DNA of 64,000 nucleotides from Eutreptiella sp. 'Long Island Sound 2002' (Eukaryota > Euglenozoa > Euglenophyceae > Eutreptiales > Eutreptiaceae): NCBI GenBank assembly GCA_964036045.1, contig CAXIWF010000193.1:1-64000 (forward strand), read 5' to 3'. Of this stretch, positions 1-12,233 are shown one piece after another. Below the pieces are notes generated by a model. It was not told where the DNA came from and ran no database searches. It saw nothing but the letters and a program-made list of their open reading frames with translations. A program made the position numbers and the translations under genes. Every line of letters starts with the position of its first letter. The stretch's first letter is position 1.

Positions 1-2147
1 GGGGGGGCGATGGGGGGCGATCGGGGACGAGGGAGGGCGAGGTGGGGCGATGGGGGGCGATGGGGGTGATTGGGGACGATGGGGGGGGGGGGGGGGCGCT
101 GGGGGCCGATGGGGGGCGATGAGGGGCGATGGGGCGCGAGGGGGGGCGAGGGGGGGCGATGGGGGGCGATGGGGGGCTATCGGGGGCGATCACGGGCGAT
201 GGGGAGGGGAGGGGGGGCTAGGGGGAACGATGGGGGCCGATGGGGGGCGATGGGGGGCGATGGGGGGTGACCGGGAGCGATGGGGGATGACGGGGGGTGA
301 TGGGAGGCGATGGGGGGCAATGAGGGGCGTCTGGGGGCGATGGGGAGCGAGGGGGGCGAGGGGGGCAACGGGGGGCGAGGGGGGGGGCGAGGGGGGGCGC
401 TGGGGGGGCGAGGGGGGGGGCGAGGTGGGGGGCGATGGGGGGCGATGGGGACGATGGGGGGCGATGGGCGGCCATCGGGGGCGAGGGGGGGCGATGGGGG
501 GCGATGGGGGGCGATGGGGGGCGCTGGGGGGGCAATGGGGGGCAATGGGGGGGGCAATGGGGGGCAATGGGGGGCGATGGGGGGCGATGGGGGACGATGG
601 GGGGCGAGGGGGGGGGGCGAGGTGGGGGGCGATGGGGGGGGCGATGGGGGGCGATGGGGGGCGAGGGGGGCGAGGGGGGGCGATGGGGGGTGATTGGGGG
701 TGACCGGGGGCGATGGGGGGCGGGGGGGGCGAGGGGGAGGCGAGGGGGGGGGCAAGTTGGGGGGCGATGGGGGGCGATGGGGGGCGATCAGGGACGAGGG
801 GGGGCGAGGGGGGTGATGGGGGGCGATGGGGGGCGATGGGGGGCTATCGGGGGCGATCACGGGCGATGGGGAGGGGAGGGGGGGCGAGGGGAACGATGGG
901 GGCCGATGGGGGGCGATGGGGGGCGATGGGGGGTGACCGGGAGCGATGGGGGATGATGGGGGGTGATGGGAGGCGATGGGGGGCAATGGGGGGCGATGGG
1001 GGGCGATGAGGAGCGAGGGGGGGCGAGGGGGGCGATGGGGGGCGATGGGGGGCGATGGGTGGCGAGGGGGGCAACGGGGCGCGAGGGGGGGGGCGAGGGG
1101 GGGCGTGGGGGGGCGGTGGGGGGGCGAAGGGGGGGGGGCGAGGTGGGGGCGATGGGGGGGGGGTGATGGGGGGCGATGGGGGACGATGGGGGGCGATGGG
1201 CGGCCATCGGGGGCGAGGGGGGGCGATGGGGGGCGATGGAGGGCGGTGGGGGGCGATGGGGGGCGATGGGGGGCGGTGGGGGGCGATGGGGGGCGCTGGG
1301 GGGGCGATGGGGGGCAATGGGGGGCAATGGGGGGCGATGGAGGGCGATGGGGGACGATGGGGGGCGAGGTGGGGGGCGATGGGGGGGGCGATGGGGCGGG
1401 GCGATGGGGGGCGATGAAGGGCGATGGGGGGCGAGGGGGGGCGGGGGGGCGATGGGGGGTGATTGGGGGTGACCGGGGGCGATGGGGGGCGGGGGGGGGC
1501 GAAGGGGGGACGAGGGGGGGGGCGAGGGGGGGCGAGTTGGGGGGCAATGGGGGGCGATCGGTGACGAGGGGGGGCGATGGGGGGTGATGGGGGGCGATGG
1601 GGGGGGAGGGGGAGCGCTGGGGGCCGATGGGGGGCGATGGGGGGCGATGGGGCGCGAGGGGGGGCGAGGGGGGTCGATGGGAGGCGATGGGGGGCTATCG
1701 GTTGCGATCAGGGGCGATGGGGCGGTGAGGGGGGGCGAGGGGAGCGATGGGGGCCGATGGGGGGCGATGGGGGGCGACCGGGAGCGATGGGGGGTGATGG
1801 GGGGCGATGGGAGGCGATCGGGGGCAAATGGGGGGCGATGAGGAGCGAGGGGGGCGAGGGGGGGCGATGAGGGGGCGTGGGGGGGCGCTGGGGGGGGGGA
1901 GGGGGGGGGCAAGGTGGGGGGCGATTGGGGCGGGGGCGATGGGGGGCGATGGGGGGCGATGGGGGGCGATGGGGGGCGGTGGGGGGCGATGAGGGGCGCT
2001 GGGGGGGCGATGGGGGGCAAGAAGGGGCGATGGGGGGCGATGGGGGGCGAGGGGGTGCGAGAGGATGCGAGGGGGGGCGAGGGGGGGCGATGGGGGGCGA
2101 TCGGGGGCGATGGGTGGCGAGGGGGGGCAATGGGGGGCGAGGGGGGG
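1..2147 (+). repeat. Satellite family A, block A1 (10-bp G-rich unit)
   Basis: Head-to-tail copies of a 10-bp unit, GGGGGGCGAT, with frequent one-base changes in G-run length and in the CGAT part (CGAG, CAAT, CGCT). The G-rich strand is always +. All six frames stay open because 10 bp is not a multiple of three and the unit has no stop, so predicted Gly/Trp/Arg-rich (+) or Pro/Ser-rich (-) proteins here are not genes. The block ends in a run of eight G directly fused to the first family B unit. Confidence 0.95.
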
Positions 2148-3074
2148 GTCGCGAAGTCGTCGCAAAGTGGTCGCGAAGTGGTCGCGAAGTGTTCGCGAAG
2201 TGATCGCGAAGTGGTCGCGAAGTGGTCGCGAAGCCGTCGCGAAGTGGTCGCGAAGTGGTCGAGAAGTGGTCGCGAAGTGGTCGCAATTGTCGCGAAGTGG
2301 TCGCGAAGTGGTCGCGAAGTGGTCGCGAAGTGGTCGCGAAGGGGTCGCGAAGTGGTCGCGAAGTGGTCGCGACGTGGTCGCGAAGTGGTCGCGAAGTGGT
2401 CGTGAAGTGGTCTCGAAGTGGTCGCGAAGGTTGCGAAGTGGTCGCGAAGTGGTCGCGAAGTGGTCGCGGAGTGGTCGCGAAGTGGTCGCGAAGTGGTCGC
2501 GAAGTGGTCGCAAAGCGGTCGCGAAGTGGTCGCAATTGTCGCGAAGTGGTCGCGAAGTGGTCGCGAAGTGGTCGCGAAGGTTGCGAAGTGGGCGCGAAGT
2601 GGTTGCGAAGTGGTCGCAATTGTCGCGAAGTGGTCGCGAAGTGGTGGCGAAGTGGTCGCGAAGTGGTGGCGAAGTGGTCGCGTAGTGGTCGCGAGGTGGT
2701 CGCGAAGTGGTCGCGGAGTGGTCGCGAAGTGGTCGCGAAGTGGTCGCGAAGTGGTCGCGGAGTGGTCGCAATTGTCGCGAAGTGGTCGCGAAGTGGTCGC
2801 GAAGTGGTCGCGAAGTGGTCGCGAAGTGGTCGCCAAATTTTTCGCGAAGTGGTCGCGAAGTGGTCGCAATTGTCGCGAAGTGGTCGCGAAGTGGTCGCGA
2901 AGTGGTCGCGAAGTGGTCGCGAAGTGGTCGCGAAGTGGTCGCGAAGTGGTCGCGAAGTGGTCGCCAAGTGGTCGCGAAGTGGTCGCGAAGTGGTCGCGAA
3001 GTGGTCGCGAAGTGGTCGCGAAGTGGTCGCGAGTTGGTCGCGGAGTGGTCGCGAAGTGGTCGCGAAGTGGTCGC

Positions 3075-5227
3075 GATGTGATAGCGAAGTAGTCGCCAAG
3101 TGGTCGCGAAGTGGTCGCGAAGTGGTCGCGAAGTGGTCGCGAGGTGGTCGCGGAGGGTTGGGAAGTGGTCGCGAAGTGGTCGCGAATTGGTCGCGAAGTG
3201 GTCGCGAAGTGGTCGCGAAGTGGTTGCAATTGTCGCGAAGCGGTCGCGAAGTGGTCGCGAAGTGGTTGCGAAGTGGTCGCGAAGTGGTCGCGAAGTGGTC
3301 GCGAGGTGGTCGCGAAGTGGTCGCGAAGTGGTCGCGAAGTGGTCGCGAAGTGGACGCGAAGTGGTTGCGGAGTGGTCGCGAAGTGGTCGCGAAGTGGTCG
3401 CGAAGTGGTCGCGAAGTGGTCGCGAAGTGGTCGTGAAGTGGTTGCGAAGTGGTCGCGAAGTGGTTGCGAAGTGGTCGCAATTGTCGCGAAGTGGTCGCGA
3501 AGTGGTCGCGAAGTGGTCGCGAAGTGGTCGCCCAGGGTCGCGAAGAGGTCGCAAAGTGGTCGCGGAGTGGTCGCGAAGTGGTCGCGAAGTGGTCGCGAAG
3601 TGGTCGCGAAGTGGTCGTGAAGTGGTCGCGAAGTGGTCGCGAAGTGGTCGGGAAGTGGTCGCAATTGTCGCGAAGTGGTTGCGAAGTGGTCGCGAAGTGG
3701 TCGCGAAGTGGTCGCGAAGTGGTCGCGAAGTGGTCGCGAAGTGGTCGCGAAGCGGTCGCGAAGGGGTCGCGAAGTGGTCGCGGAGTGGTCGCGAAGTGGT
3801 CGCGAAGTGGTCGCCAAATTTTTCGCGAAGTGGTCGCAATTGTCGCGAAGTGGTCGCGAAGTGGTCGCGAAGTGGTCGCGAAGTGGTCGCGAAGTGGTCG
3901 CGAAGTGGTCGCGAAGTGGTCGCGAAGTGGTCGCCAAGTGGTCGCGAAGTGGTCGCGAAGTGGTCGCGAAGTGGTCGCGAAGTGGTCGCGAAGTGGTCGC
4001 GAGTTGGTCGCGAAGTGGTCGCGAAGTGGTCGCGAAGTGGTCGCGATGTGATAGCGAAGTAGTCGCCAGGTGGTCGCGAAGTGGTCGCGAAGTGGTCGCG
4101 AAGTGGTCGCGAGGTGGTCGCGGAGGGTTGGGAAGTGGTCGCGAAGTGGTCGCGAATTGGTCGCGAAGTGGTCGCGAAGTGGTCGCGAAGTGGTTGCAAT
4201 TGTCGCGAAGCGGTCGCGAAGTGGTCGCGAAGTGGTTGCGAAGTGGTCGCGAAGTGGTCGCGAAGTGGTCGCGAGGTGGTCGCGAAGTGGTCGCGAAGTG
4301 GTCGCGAAGTGGTCGCGAAGTGGTCGCGAAGTGGTTGCGGAGTGGTCGCGAAGTGGTCGCGAAGTGGTCGCGAAGTGGTCGCGAAGTGGTCGCGAAGTGG
4401 TCGCGAAGTGGTCGTGAAGTGGTTGCGAAGTGGTCGCGAAGTGGTTGCGAAGTGGTCGCAATTGTCGCGAAGTGGTCGCGAAGTGGTCGCGAAGTGGTCG
4501 CGCAGGGTCGCGAAGAGGTCGCAAAGTGGTCGCGGAGTGGTCGCGAAGTGGTCGCGAAGTGGTCGCGAAGTGGTCGCGAAGTGGTCGCGAAGTGGTCGCG
4601 AAGTGGTCGCGAAGTGGTCGCGCAGTGGTCGCAATTGTCGCGAAGTGGTTGCGAAGTGGTTGCGAAGTGGTCGCGAAGTGGTCGCGAAGTGGTCGCGAAG
4701 TGGTCGCGAAGTGGTCGCGAAGCGGTCGCGAAGGGGTCGCGAAGTGGTCGCGAAGTGGTCGCGAAGTGGTCGCGAAGTGGTCGCGAAGTGGTCGTGAAGT
4801 GGTCCGGAAGTGGTCGCGAAGGTTGCGAAGTGGTCGCGAAGTGGTCGCGAAGTGGTCGCGAAGTGGTCGCGAAGTGGTCGCGAAGTGGTCGCGAAGTGGT
4901 CACGAAGTGGTCGCGAAGTGGTCGCGAAGGTTGCGAAGTGGTCGCGAAGTGGTCGCGAAGTGGTCGCGAAGGTTGCGAAGTGGTCGCGAAGTGGTCGCGA
5001 AGTGGTCGCAATTGTCGCGAAGTGGTCGCGAAGTGGTCGCGAAGTGGTCGCGAAGTGGTGGCGAAGTGGTCGCGTAGTGGTCGCGAAGTGGTCGCGAAGT
5101 GGTCGCGAAGTGGTCGCCAAGTGGTCGCGAAGTGGTCGCGAAGTGGTCGCGAAGTGGTCGCGAAGTGGTCGCGAAGTGGTCGCGAGTTGGTCGCGAAGTG
5201 GTCGCGAAGTGGTCGCGAAGTGGTCGC
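3075..5227 (+). repeat. Higher-order repeat inside B1 (about 0.97 and 1.18 kb copies)
   Basis: A rare variant, GATGTGATAGCGAAGTAG, recurs at 3075, 4045 and 5228. It is followed each time by the same downstream marker, GGAGGGTTGGGAAG, near 3151, 4121 and 5304. Spacings are 970 and 1183 bp. The shared order of rare variants shows that kilobase segments, not only single 11-bp units, have been duplicated. Confidence 0.8.
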
Positions 5228-7956
5228 GATGTGATAGCGAAGTAGTCGCCAAGTGGTCGCGAAGTGGTCGCGAAGTGGTCGCGAAGTGGTCGCGAGGTGG
5301 TCGCGGAGGGTTGGGAAGTGGTCGCGAAGTGGTCGCGAATTGGTCGCGAAGTGGTCGCGAAGTGGTCGCGAAGTGGTTGCAATTGTCGCGAAGCGGTCGC
5401 GAAGTGGTCGCGAAGTGGTTGCGAAGTGGTCGCGAAGTGGTCGCGAAGTGGTCGCGAGGTGGTCGCGAAGTGGTCGCGAAGTGGTCGCGAAGTGGTCGCG
5501 AAGTGGTCGCGAAGTGGTTGCGGAGTGGTCGCGAAGTGGTCGCGAAGTGGTCGCGAAGTGGTCGCGAAGTGGTCGCGAAGTGGTCGCGAAGTGGTCGTGA
5601 AGTGGTTGCGAAGTGGTCGCGAAGTGGTTGCGAAGTGGTCGCAATTGTCGCGAAGTGGTCGCGAAGTGGTCGCGAAGTGGTCGCGCAGGGTCGCGAAGAG
5701 GTCGCAAAGTGGTCGCGGAGTGGTCGCGAAGTGGTCGCGAAGTGGTCGCGAAGTGGTCGCGAAGTGGTCGCGAAGTGGTCGCGAAGTGGTCGCGAAGTGG
5801 TCGCGCAGTGGTCGCAATTGTCGCGAAGTGGTTGCGAAGTGGTCGCGAAGTGGTCGCGAAGTGGTCGCGAAGTGGTCGCGAAGTGGTCGCGAAGTGGTCG
5901 CGAAGCGGTCGCGAAGGGGTCGCGAAGTGGTCGCGAAGTGGTCGCGAAGTGGTCGCGAAGTGGTCGCGAAGTGGTCGTGAAGTGGTCCGGAAGTGGTCGC
6001 GAAGGTTGCGAAGTGGTCGCGAAGTGGTCGCGAAGTGGTCGCGAAGTGGTCGCGAAGTGGTCGCGAAGTGGTCGCGAAGTGGTCACGAAGTGGTCGCGAA
6101 GTGGTCGCGAAGGTTGCGAAGTGGTCGCGAAGTGGTCGCGAAGTGGTCGCGAAGGTTGCGAAGTGGTCGCGAAGTGGTCGCGAAGTGGTCGCAATTGTCG
6201 CGAAGTGGTCGCGAAGTGGTCGCGAAGTGGTCGCGAAGTGGTGGCGAAGTGGTCGCGTAGTGGTCGCGAAGTGGTCGCGAAGTGGTCGCGAAGTGGTCGC
6301 GAAGTGGTCGCGAAGTGGTCGCGAAGTGGTCGCGAAGTGGTCGCCAAATTTTTCGCGAAGTGGTCGCAAATGTCGCGAAGTGGTCGCGAGGTGGTCGCGA
6401 AGTGGTCGCGAAGTGGTCGCGAAGTGGTCGCGAAGTGGTCGCGAAGTGGTCGCGAAATGGTCGCGAAGTGGTCGCCAAGTGGTCGCGAAGTGGTCGCGCA
6501 CTGGTTGCGGAGTGGTCGCGAAGTGGTCGCGAAGTGGTCGCGAGTTGGTCGCGAAGTGGTCGCGAAGTGGTCGCGAAGTGGTCGCAATTTGGTAGCGAAG
6601 TGGTCGCGAAGTGGTCGCGAAGTGGTCGCGAAGTGGTCGCGAAGTGGTCGCGAAGGGGTCGCGAAGTGGTCGCGAAGTGGTTGCAATTGTCGCGAAGTGG
6701 TCGCGAAGTCGTCGCGAAGTGGTCGCGAAGTGGTCGCAATTGTCGCGAGGTGGTCGCGAAGTGGTCGCGAAGTGGTCGCGAAGTGGTCGCGAAGTGGAGG
6801 CGAAGTGGTCGCGAAGTGGTCGCGAAGCGGTCGCGAAGTGGTCGCGAAGTGGTCGCAATTGTCGCGAAGTGGTCGCGAAGTGGTCGCGAAGTGGTCGCGA
6901 AGTGGTCGCGAAGGGTCGCGAAGTGGTCGCGAAGTGGTCGCGAAGTGGTCGCGAAGTGGTCGCCAAGTGGTCGCAATTGTCGCGAAATGGTCGCGAAGTG
7001 GTCGCGAAGTGGTCGCCAAGTGGTCGCGAAGGGGTCGCGAAGTGGTCGCGAAGTGGTCGCGAAGTGTCGCGAAGTGGTTGCGAAGTGGTTGCGAAGTGGT
7101 CGCGAAGTGGTCGCGAAGTGGTCGCGAACTGGTCGCGAAAAGGTCGCAAAGTGGTCGCGGAGTGGTCGCGAAGTGGTCGCGAAGTGGTCGCGAAGTGGTC
7201 GCGAAGTGGTCGCAATTGTCGCGAAGTGGTCGCGGAATGGTCGCGAAGTGGTCGCGAAGTGGTCGCAATTGTCGCAAAGTGGTCGCGGAATGGTCGCGAA
7301 GTGGTCGCGAAGTGGTCGCGAAGTGGTCGCGAACCGGTCGCGAAGTGGTCGCGGAGTGGTCGTGAAGTGGTTGCGAAGTGGTTGCGAAGGTTGCGAAGTG
7401 GTCGCGAAGTGGTCGCGAAGTGGTCGCAATTGTCGCGAAATGGTCGCGAAGTGGTCGCGAAGTGGTCGCGAAGTGGTCGCGAAGTGGTCGCGAAGTGGTC
7501 GCGAAGTGGTCGCAATTGTCGCGAAGTGGTCGCGAAGTGGTCGCGAAGTAGTCCCGAAGGTTGCGAAGTCGTCGCGAAGTGGTCGCGAAGTGGTCGCGAA
7601 GTGGTCGCGAAGGTCGCGAAGTGGTCGCGAAGTGGTCGCGAAGTGGTCGCAAAGTGGTCGCGAAGTGGTCGCGAAGTGGTCGCGAAGTGGTCGCGAAGTG
7701 GTCGCGAAGTGGTCGCGAACTGGTCGCGCACTCGTCGCGGAGTGGTCGCGAACTGATCGCGAATTGGTCGCGCACTGGTCGCGAAGTGGTCGCGGAGTGG
7801 TCGCGGAGTGGTCGCGGAGTTGTCGCGGAGTGGTCGCGGAGTGGTCGCGGAGTGGTCGCGAAGTGGTCGCGAAGTGGTCGCCAAGTGGTCGCGAAGTGGT
7901 CGCGAAGTGGTCGCGAAGTGGTCGCGAAGTGGTCGCGGAGTGGGGTGGTCGCGGAC

Positions 7957-10900
7957 TGGTGGCAGGGTGGTCGCGGAGTCATCGCGGAGCGGTCGCGGAG
8001 TGGTCGCGAAGTGGTCGCGAAGTGGTCGCGAAGTGGTCGCAATTGTCGCCAAGTGGTCGTGAAGTGGTCGCGAAGTGGTGGCGAAGTGGTCGCGAAGTGG
8101 TCGCGAAGTCGTCGCGAAGTGGTCGCGAAGTGGTCGCCAAGTGGTCGCGAGTTGGTCGCGAAGTGGTCGCGAAGTGGTCGCGAAGTGGTCGCAATTTGGT
8201 AGCGAAGTGGTCGCGAAGTGGTCGCGAAGTGGTCGCGAAGTGGTCGCGAAGGGGTCGCGAAGTGGTCGCGAAGTGGTCGCGAAGTGGTCGCGAAGTGGTT
8301 GCAATTGTCGCGAAGTGGTCGCGAAGTCGTCGCGAAGTGGTCGCGAAGTGGTGGCAATTGTCGCGAGGTGGTCGCGAAGTGGTCGCGAGGTGGTCGCGAA
8401 GTGGTCGCGAAGTGGAGGCGAAGTGGTCGCGAAGTGGTCGCGAAGCGGTCGCGAAGTGGTCGCGAAGTGGTCGCAATTGTCGCGAAGTGGTCGCGAAGTG
8501 GTCGCGAAGTGGTCGCGAAGTGGTCGCGAAGGGTCGCGAAGTGGTCGCGAAGTGGTCGCGAAGTGGTCGCGAAGTAGTCGCGAAGTGCTCGCAATTGTCG
8601 CGAAATGGTCGTGAAGTGGTCGCAAAGTGGTGGCCAAGTGGTCGCGAAGGGGTCGCGAAGTGGTCGCGAAGTGGTCGCGAAGTGTCGCGAAGTGGTTGCG
8701 AAGTGGTTGCGAAGTGGTCGCGAAGTGGTCGCGAAGTGGTCGCGAACTGGTCGCGAAGTGGTCGCAAAGTGGTCGCGAAGTGGTCGCGAAGTGGTCGCGA
8801 AGTGGTCGCGAAGTAGTCGCGAAGTGCTCGCAATTGTCGCGAAATGGTCGTGAAGTGGTCGCAAAGTGGTGGCCAAGTGGTCGCGAAGGGGTCGCGAAGT
8901 GGTCGCGAAGTGGTCGCGAAGTGTCGCGAAGTGGTTGCGAAGTGGTTGCGAAGTGGTCGCGAAGTGGTCGCGAAGTGGTCGCGAACTGGTCGCGAAGTGG
9001 TCGCAAAGTGGTCGCGGAGTGGTCGCGAAGTGGTCGCGAAGTGGTCGCGAAGTGGTCGCGAAGTGGTCGCGAAGTGGTCGCAATTGTCGCGAAGTGGTCG
9101 CGGAATGGTCGCGAAGTGGTCGCGAAGTGGTCGCAATTGTCGCGAAGTGGTCGCGGAATGGTCGCGAAGTGGTCGCGAAGTGGTCGCGAAGTGGTCGCGA
9201 ACCGGTCGCGAAGTGGTCGCGGAGTGGTCGTGAAGTGGTTGCGAAGTGGTTGCGAAGGTTGCGAAGTGGTCGCGAAGTGGTCGCGAAGTGGTCGCAACTG
9301 TCGCGAAATGGTCGCGAAGTGGTCGCGAAGTGGTCGCGAAGTGGTGGCGAAGTGGTAGCGAAGTGGTCGCGAAGTGGTCGCGAAGTGGTCGCAATTGTCG
9401 CGAAGTGGTCGCGAAGTGGTCGCGAAGTAGTCCCGAAGGTTGCGAAGTCGTCGCGAAGTGGTCGCGAAGTGCTCCCGAAGTGGTCGCGAAGGTTGCGAAG
9501 TGGTCGCAAAGTGGTCGCGAAGTGGTCGCGAAGTGGTCGCGAAGTGGTCGCGAAGTGGTCGCGAAGTGGTCGCGAAGTGGTCGCGAAGTGGTCGCGAACT
9601 GGTCGCGAACTGGTCGCGCACTCGTCGCGGAGTGGTCGCGAACTGATCGCGAATTGGTCTCGCACTGGTCGCGAAGTGGTCGCGGAGTGGTCGCGGAGTG
9701 GTCGCGGAGTTGTCGCGGAGTGGTCGCGGAGTGGTCGCGGAGTGGTCGCGAAGTGGTCGCGAAGTGGTCGCCAAGTGGTCGCGAAGTGGTCGCGAAGTGG
9801 TCGCGAAGTGGTCGCGAAGTGGTCGCGGAGTGGTCGCGAAGTGGTCGCGAAGTGGTCGCGAGGGTTGCGAAGTGGTCGCGAAGTGGTCGCTAAGTGGTCG
9901 CGAAGTGGTCGCGAAGTGGTCGCGAACTGGTTGCGAAGTGGTCGCAAAGTGGTCGCGAAGTGGTCGCGAAGTGGTCGCGAGGTGGTCGCGAAGGTTGCGA
10001 AGTGGTTGCAAAGTGGTCGCGAAGTGGTCGCGAAGTGGTCGCGAAGTGGTCGCGAGGGTTGCGAAGTGGTCGCGAAGTGGTCGCGAAGTGGTCGCGAAGT
10101 GGTCGCGAAGTGGTCGCGAACTGGTTGCGAAGTGGTCGCGAAGTGGTCGCGAACTGGTTGCGAAGTGGTCGCGAAGTGGTCGCGAAGTGGTCGCGGAGTG
10201 GGGTGGTCGCGGACTGGTGGCAGGGTGGTCGCGGAGTCATCGCGGAGCGGTCGCGGAGTGGTCGCGAAGTGGTCGCGAAGTGGTCGCGAAGTGGTCGCAA
10301 TTGTCGCCAAGTGGTCGTGAAGTGGTCGCGAAGTGGTGGCGAAGTGGTCGCGAAGTGGTCGCGAAGTGGTCGCGAAGTGGTCGCGAAGTGGTCGCCAAGT
10401 GGTCGCGAGTTGGTCGCGAAGTGGTCGCGAAGTGGTCGCGAAGTGGTCGCAATTTGGTAGCGAAGTGGTCGCGAAGTGGTCGCGAAGTGGTCGCGAAGTG
10501 GTCGCGAAGGGGTCGCGAAGTGGTCGCGAAGTGGTCGCGAAGTGGTCGCGAAGTGGTTGCAATTGTCGCGAAGTGGTCGCGAAGTCGTCGCGAAGTGGTC
10601 GCGAAGTGGTGGCAATTGTCGCGAGGTGGTCGCGAAGTGGTCGCGAAGTGGTCGCAAAGTGGTCGCGAAGTGGAGGCGAAGTGGTCGCGAAGTGGTCGCG
10701 AAGCGGTCGCGAAGTGGTCGCGAAGTGGTCGCAATTGTCGCGAAGTGGTCCCGAAGTGGTCGCGAAGTGGTCGCGAAGTGGTCGCGAAGGGTCGCGAAGA
10801 GGTCGCGAAGTGGTCGCGAAGTGGTCGCGAAGTAGTCGCGAAGTGCTCGCAATTGTCGCGAAATGGTCGTGAAGTGGTCGCAAAGTGGTGGCCAAGTGGT

Positions 10901-12233
10901 CGCGAAGGGGTCGCGAAGTGGTCGCGAAGTGGTCGCGAAGTGTCGCGAAGTGGTTGCGAAGTGGTTGCGAAGTGGTCGCGAAGTGGTCGCGAAGTGGTCA
11001 CGAACTGGTCGCGAAGTGGTCGCAAAGTGGTCGCGGAGTGGTCGCGAAGTGGTCGCGAAGTGGTCGCGAAGTGGTCGCGAAGTGGTCGCGAAGTGGTCGC
11101 AATTGTCGCGAAGTGGTCGCGGAATGGTCGCGGAGTGGTCGCGAAGTGGTCGCAATTGTCGCGAAGTGGTCGCGGAATGGTCGCGAAGTGGTCGCGAAGT
11201 GGTCGCGAAGTGGTCGCGAACCGGTCGCGAAGTGGTCGCGGAGTGGTCGTGAAGTGGTTGCGAAGTGGTTGCGAAGGTTGCGAAGTGGTCGCGAAGTGGT
11301 CGCGAAGTGGTCGCAACTGTCGCGAAATGGTCGCGAAGTGGTCGCGAAGTGGTCGCGAAGTGGTCGCGAAGTGGTAGCGAAGTGGTCGCGAAGTGGTCGC
11401 GAAGTGGTCGCAATTGTCGCGAAGTGGTCGCGAAGTGGTCGCGAAGTAGTCCCGAAGGTTGCGAAGTCGTCGCGAAGTGGTCGCGAAGTGCTCCCGAAGT
11501 GGTCGCGAAGGTTGCGAAGTGGTCGCAAAGTGGTCGCGAAGTGGTCGCGAAGTGGTCGCGAAGTGGTCGCGAAGTGGTCGCGAAGTGGTCGCGAAGTGGT
11601 CGCGAAGTGGTCGCGAACTGGTCGCGAACTGGTCGCGCACTCGTCGCGGAGTGGTCGCGAACTGATCGCGAATTGGTCTCGCACTGGTCGCGAAGTGGTC
11701 GCGGAGTGGTCGCGGAGTGGTCGCGGAGTTGTCGCGGAGTGGTCGCGGAGTGGTCGCGGAGTGGTCGCGAAGTGGTCGCGAAGTGGTCGCCAAGTGGTCG
11801 CGAAGTGGTCGCGAAGTGGTCGCGAAGTGGTCGCGAAGTGGTCGCGGAGTGGTCGCGAAGTGGTCGCGAAGTGGTCGCGAGGGTTGCGAGGTGGTCGCGA
11901 AGTGGTCGCTAAGTGGTCGCGAAGTGGTCGCGAAGTGGTCGCGAACTGGTTGCGAAGTGGTCGCAAAGTGGTCGCGAAGTGGTCGCGAAGTGGTCGCGAG
12001 GTGGTCGCGAAGGTTGCGAAGTGGTTGCAAAGTGGTCGCGAAGTGGTCGCGAAGTGGTCGCGAAGTGGTCGCGAGGGTTGCGAAGTGGTCGCGAAGTGGT
12101 CGCGAAGTGGTCGCGAAGTGGTCGCGAAGTGGTCGCGAACTGGTTGCGAAGTGGTCGCGAAGTGGTCGCGAAGTGGTCGCGAAGTGGTCGCGAGGTGGTC
12201 GCGAAGGTTGCGAAGTGGTTGCAAAGTGGTCGC
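7957..12233 (+). repeat. Higher-order repeat inside B1 (about 2.26/2.02 kb, two copies)
   Basis: The rare marker TGGTGGCAGGG occurs at 7957 and again 2258 bp later at 10215. Other variant strings keep this 2258-bp offset (8218 and 10476, 8605 and 10863). Further right the offset becomes 2019 bp (8844 and 10863, 9440 and 11459, 9698 and 11717). The 239-bp difference matches a local tandem duplication at about 8605-8844 in the first copy. The end coordinate is approximate. Confidence 0.75.

Noticed and set aside
1-2147. Telomeric repeat
   Set aside because: The G-rich unit is 10 bp with CGAT and no TTTAGGG, TTAGGG or TTTTAGGG-type units; the array also lies inside a scaffold with other DNA beyond it.
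1695-10895. A 3066-codon minus-strand ORF with [11 protein letters not shown] repeats as a giant repeat protein
   Set aside because: The 11-bp unit keeps every frame open and gives the same peptide cycle in all three frames; there is no start context, no unique domain, and the same happens on the other strand.
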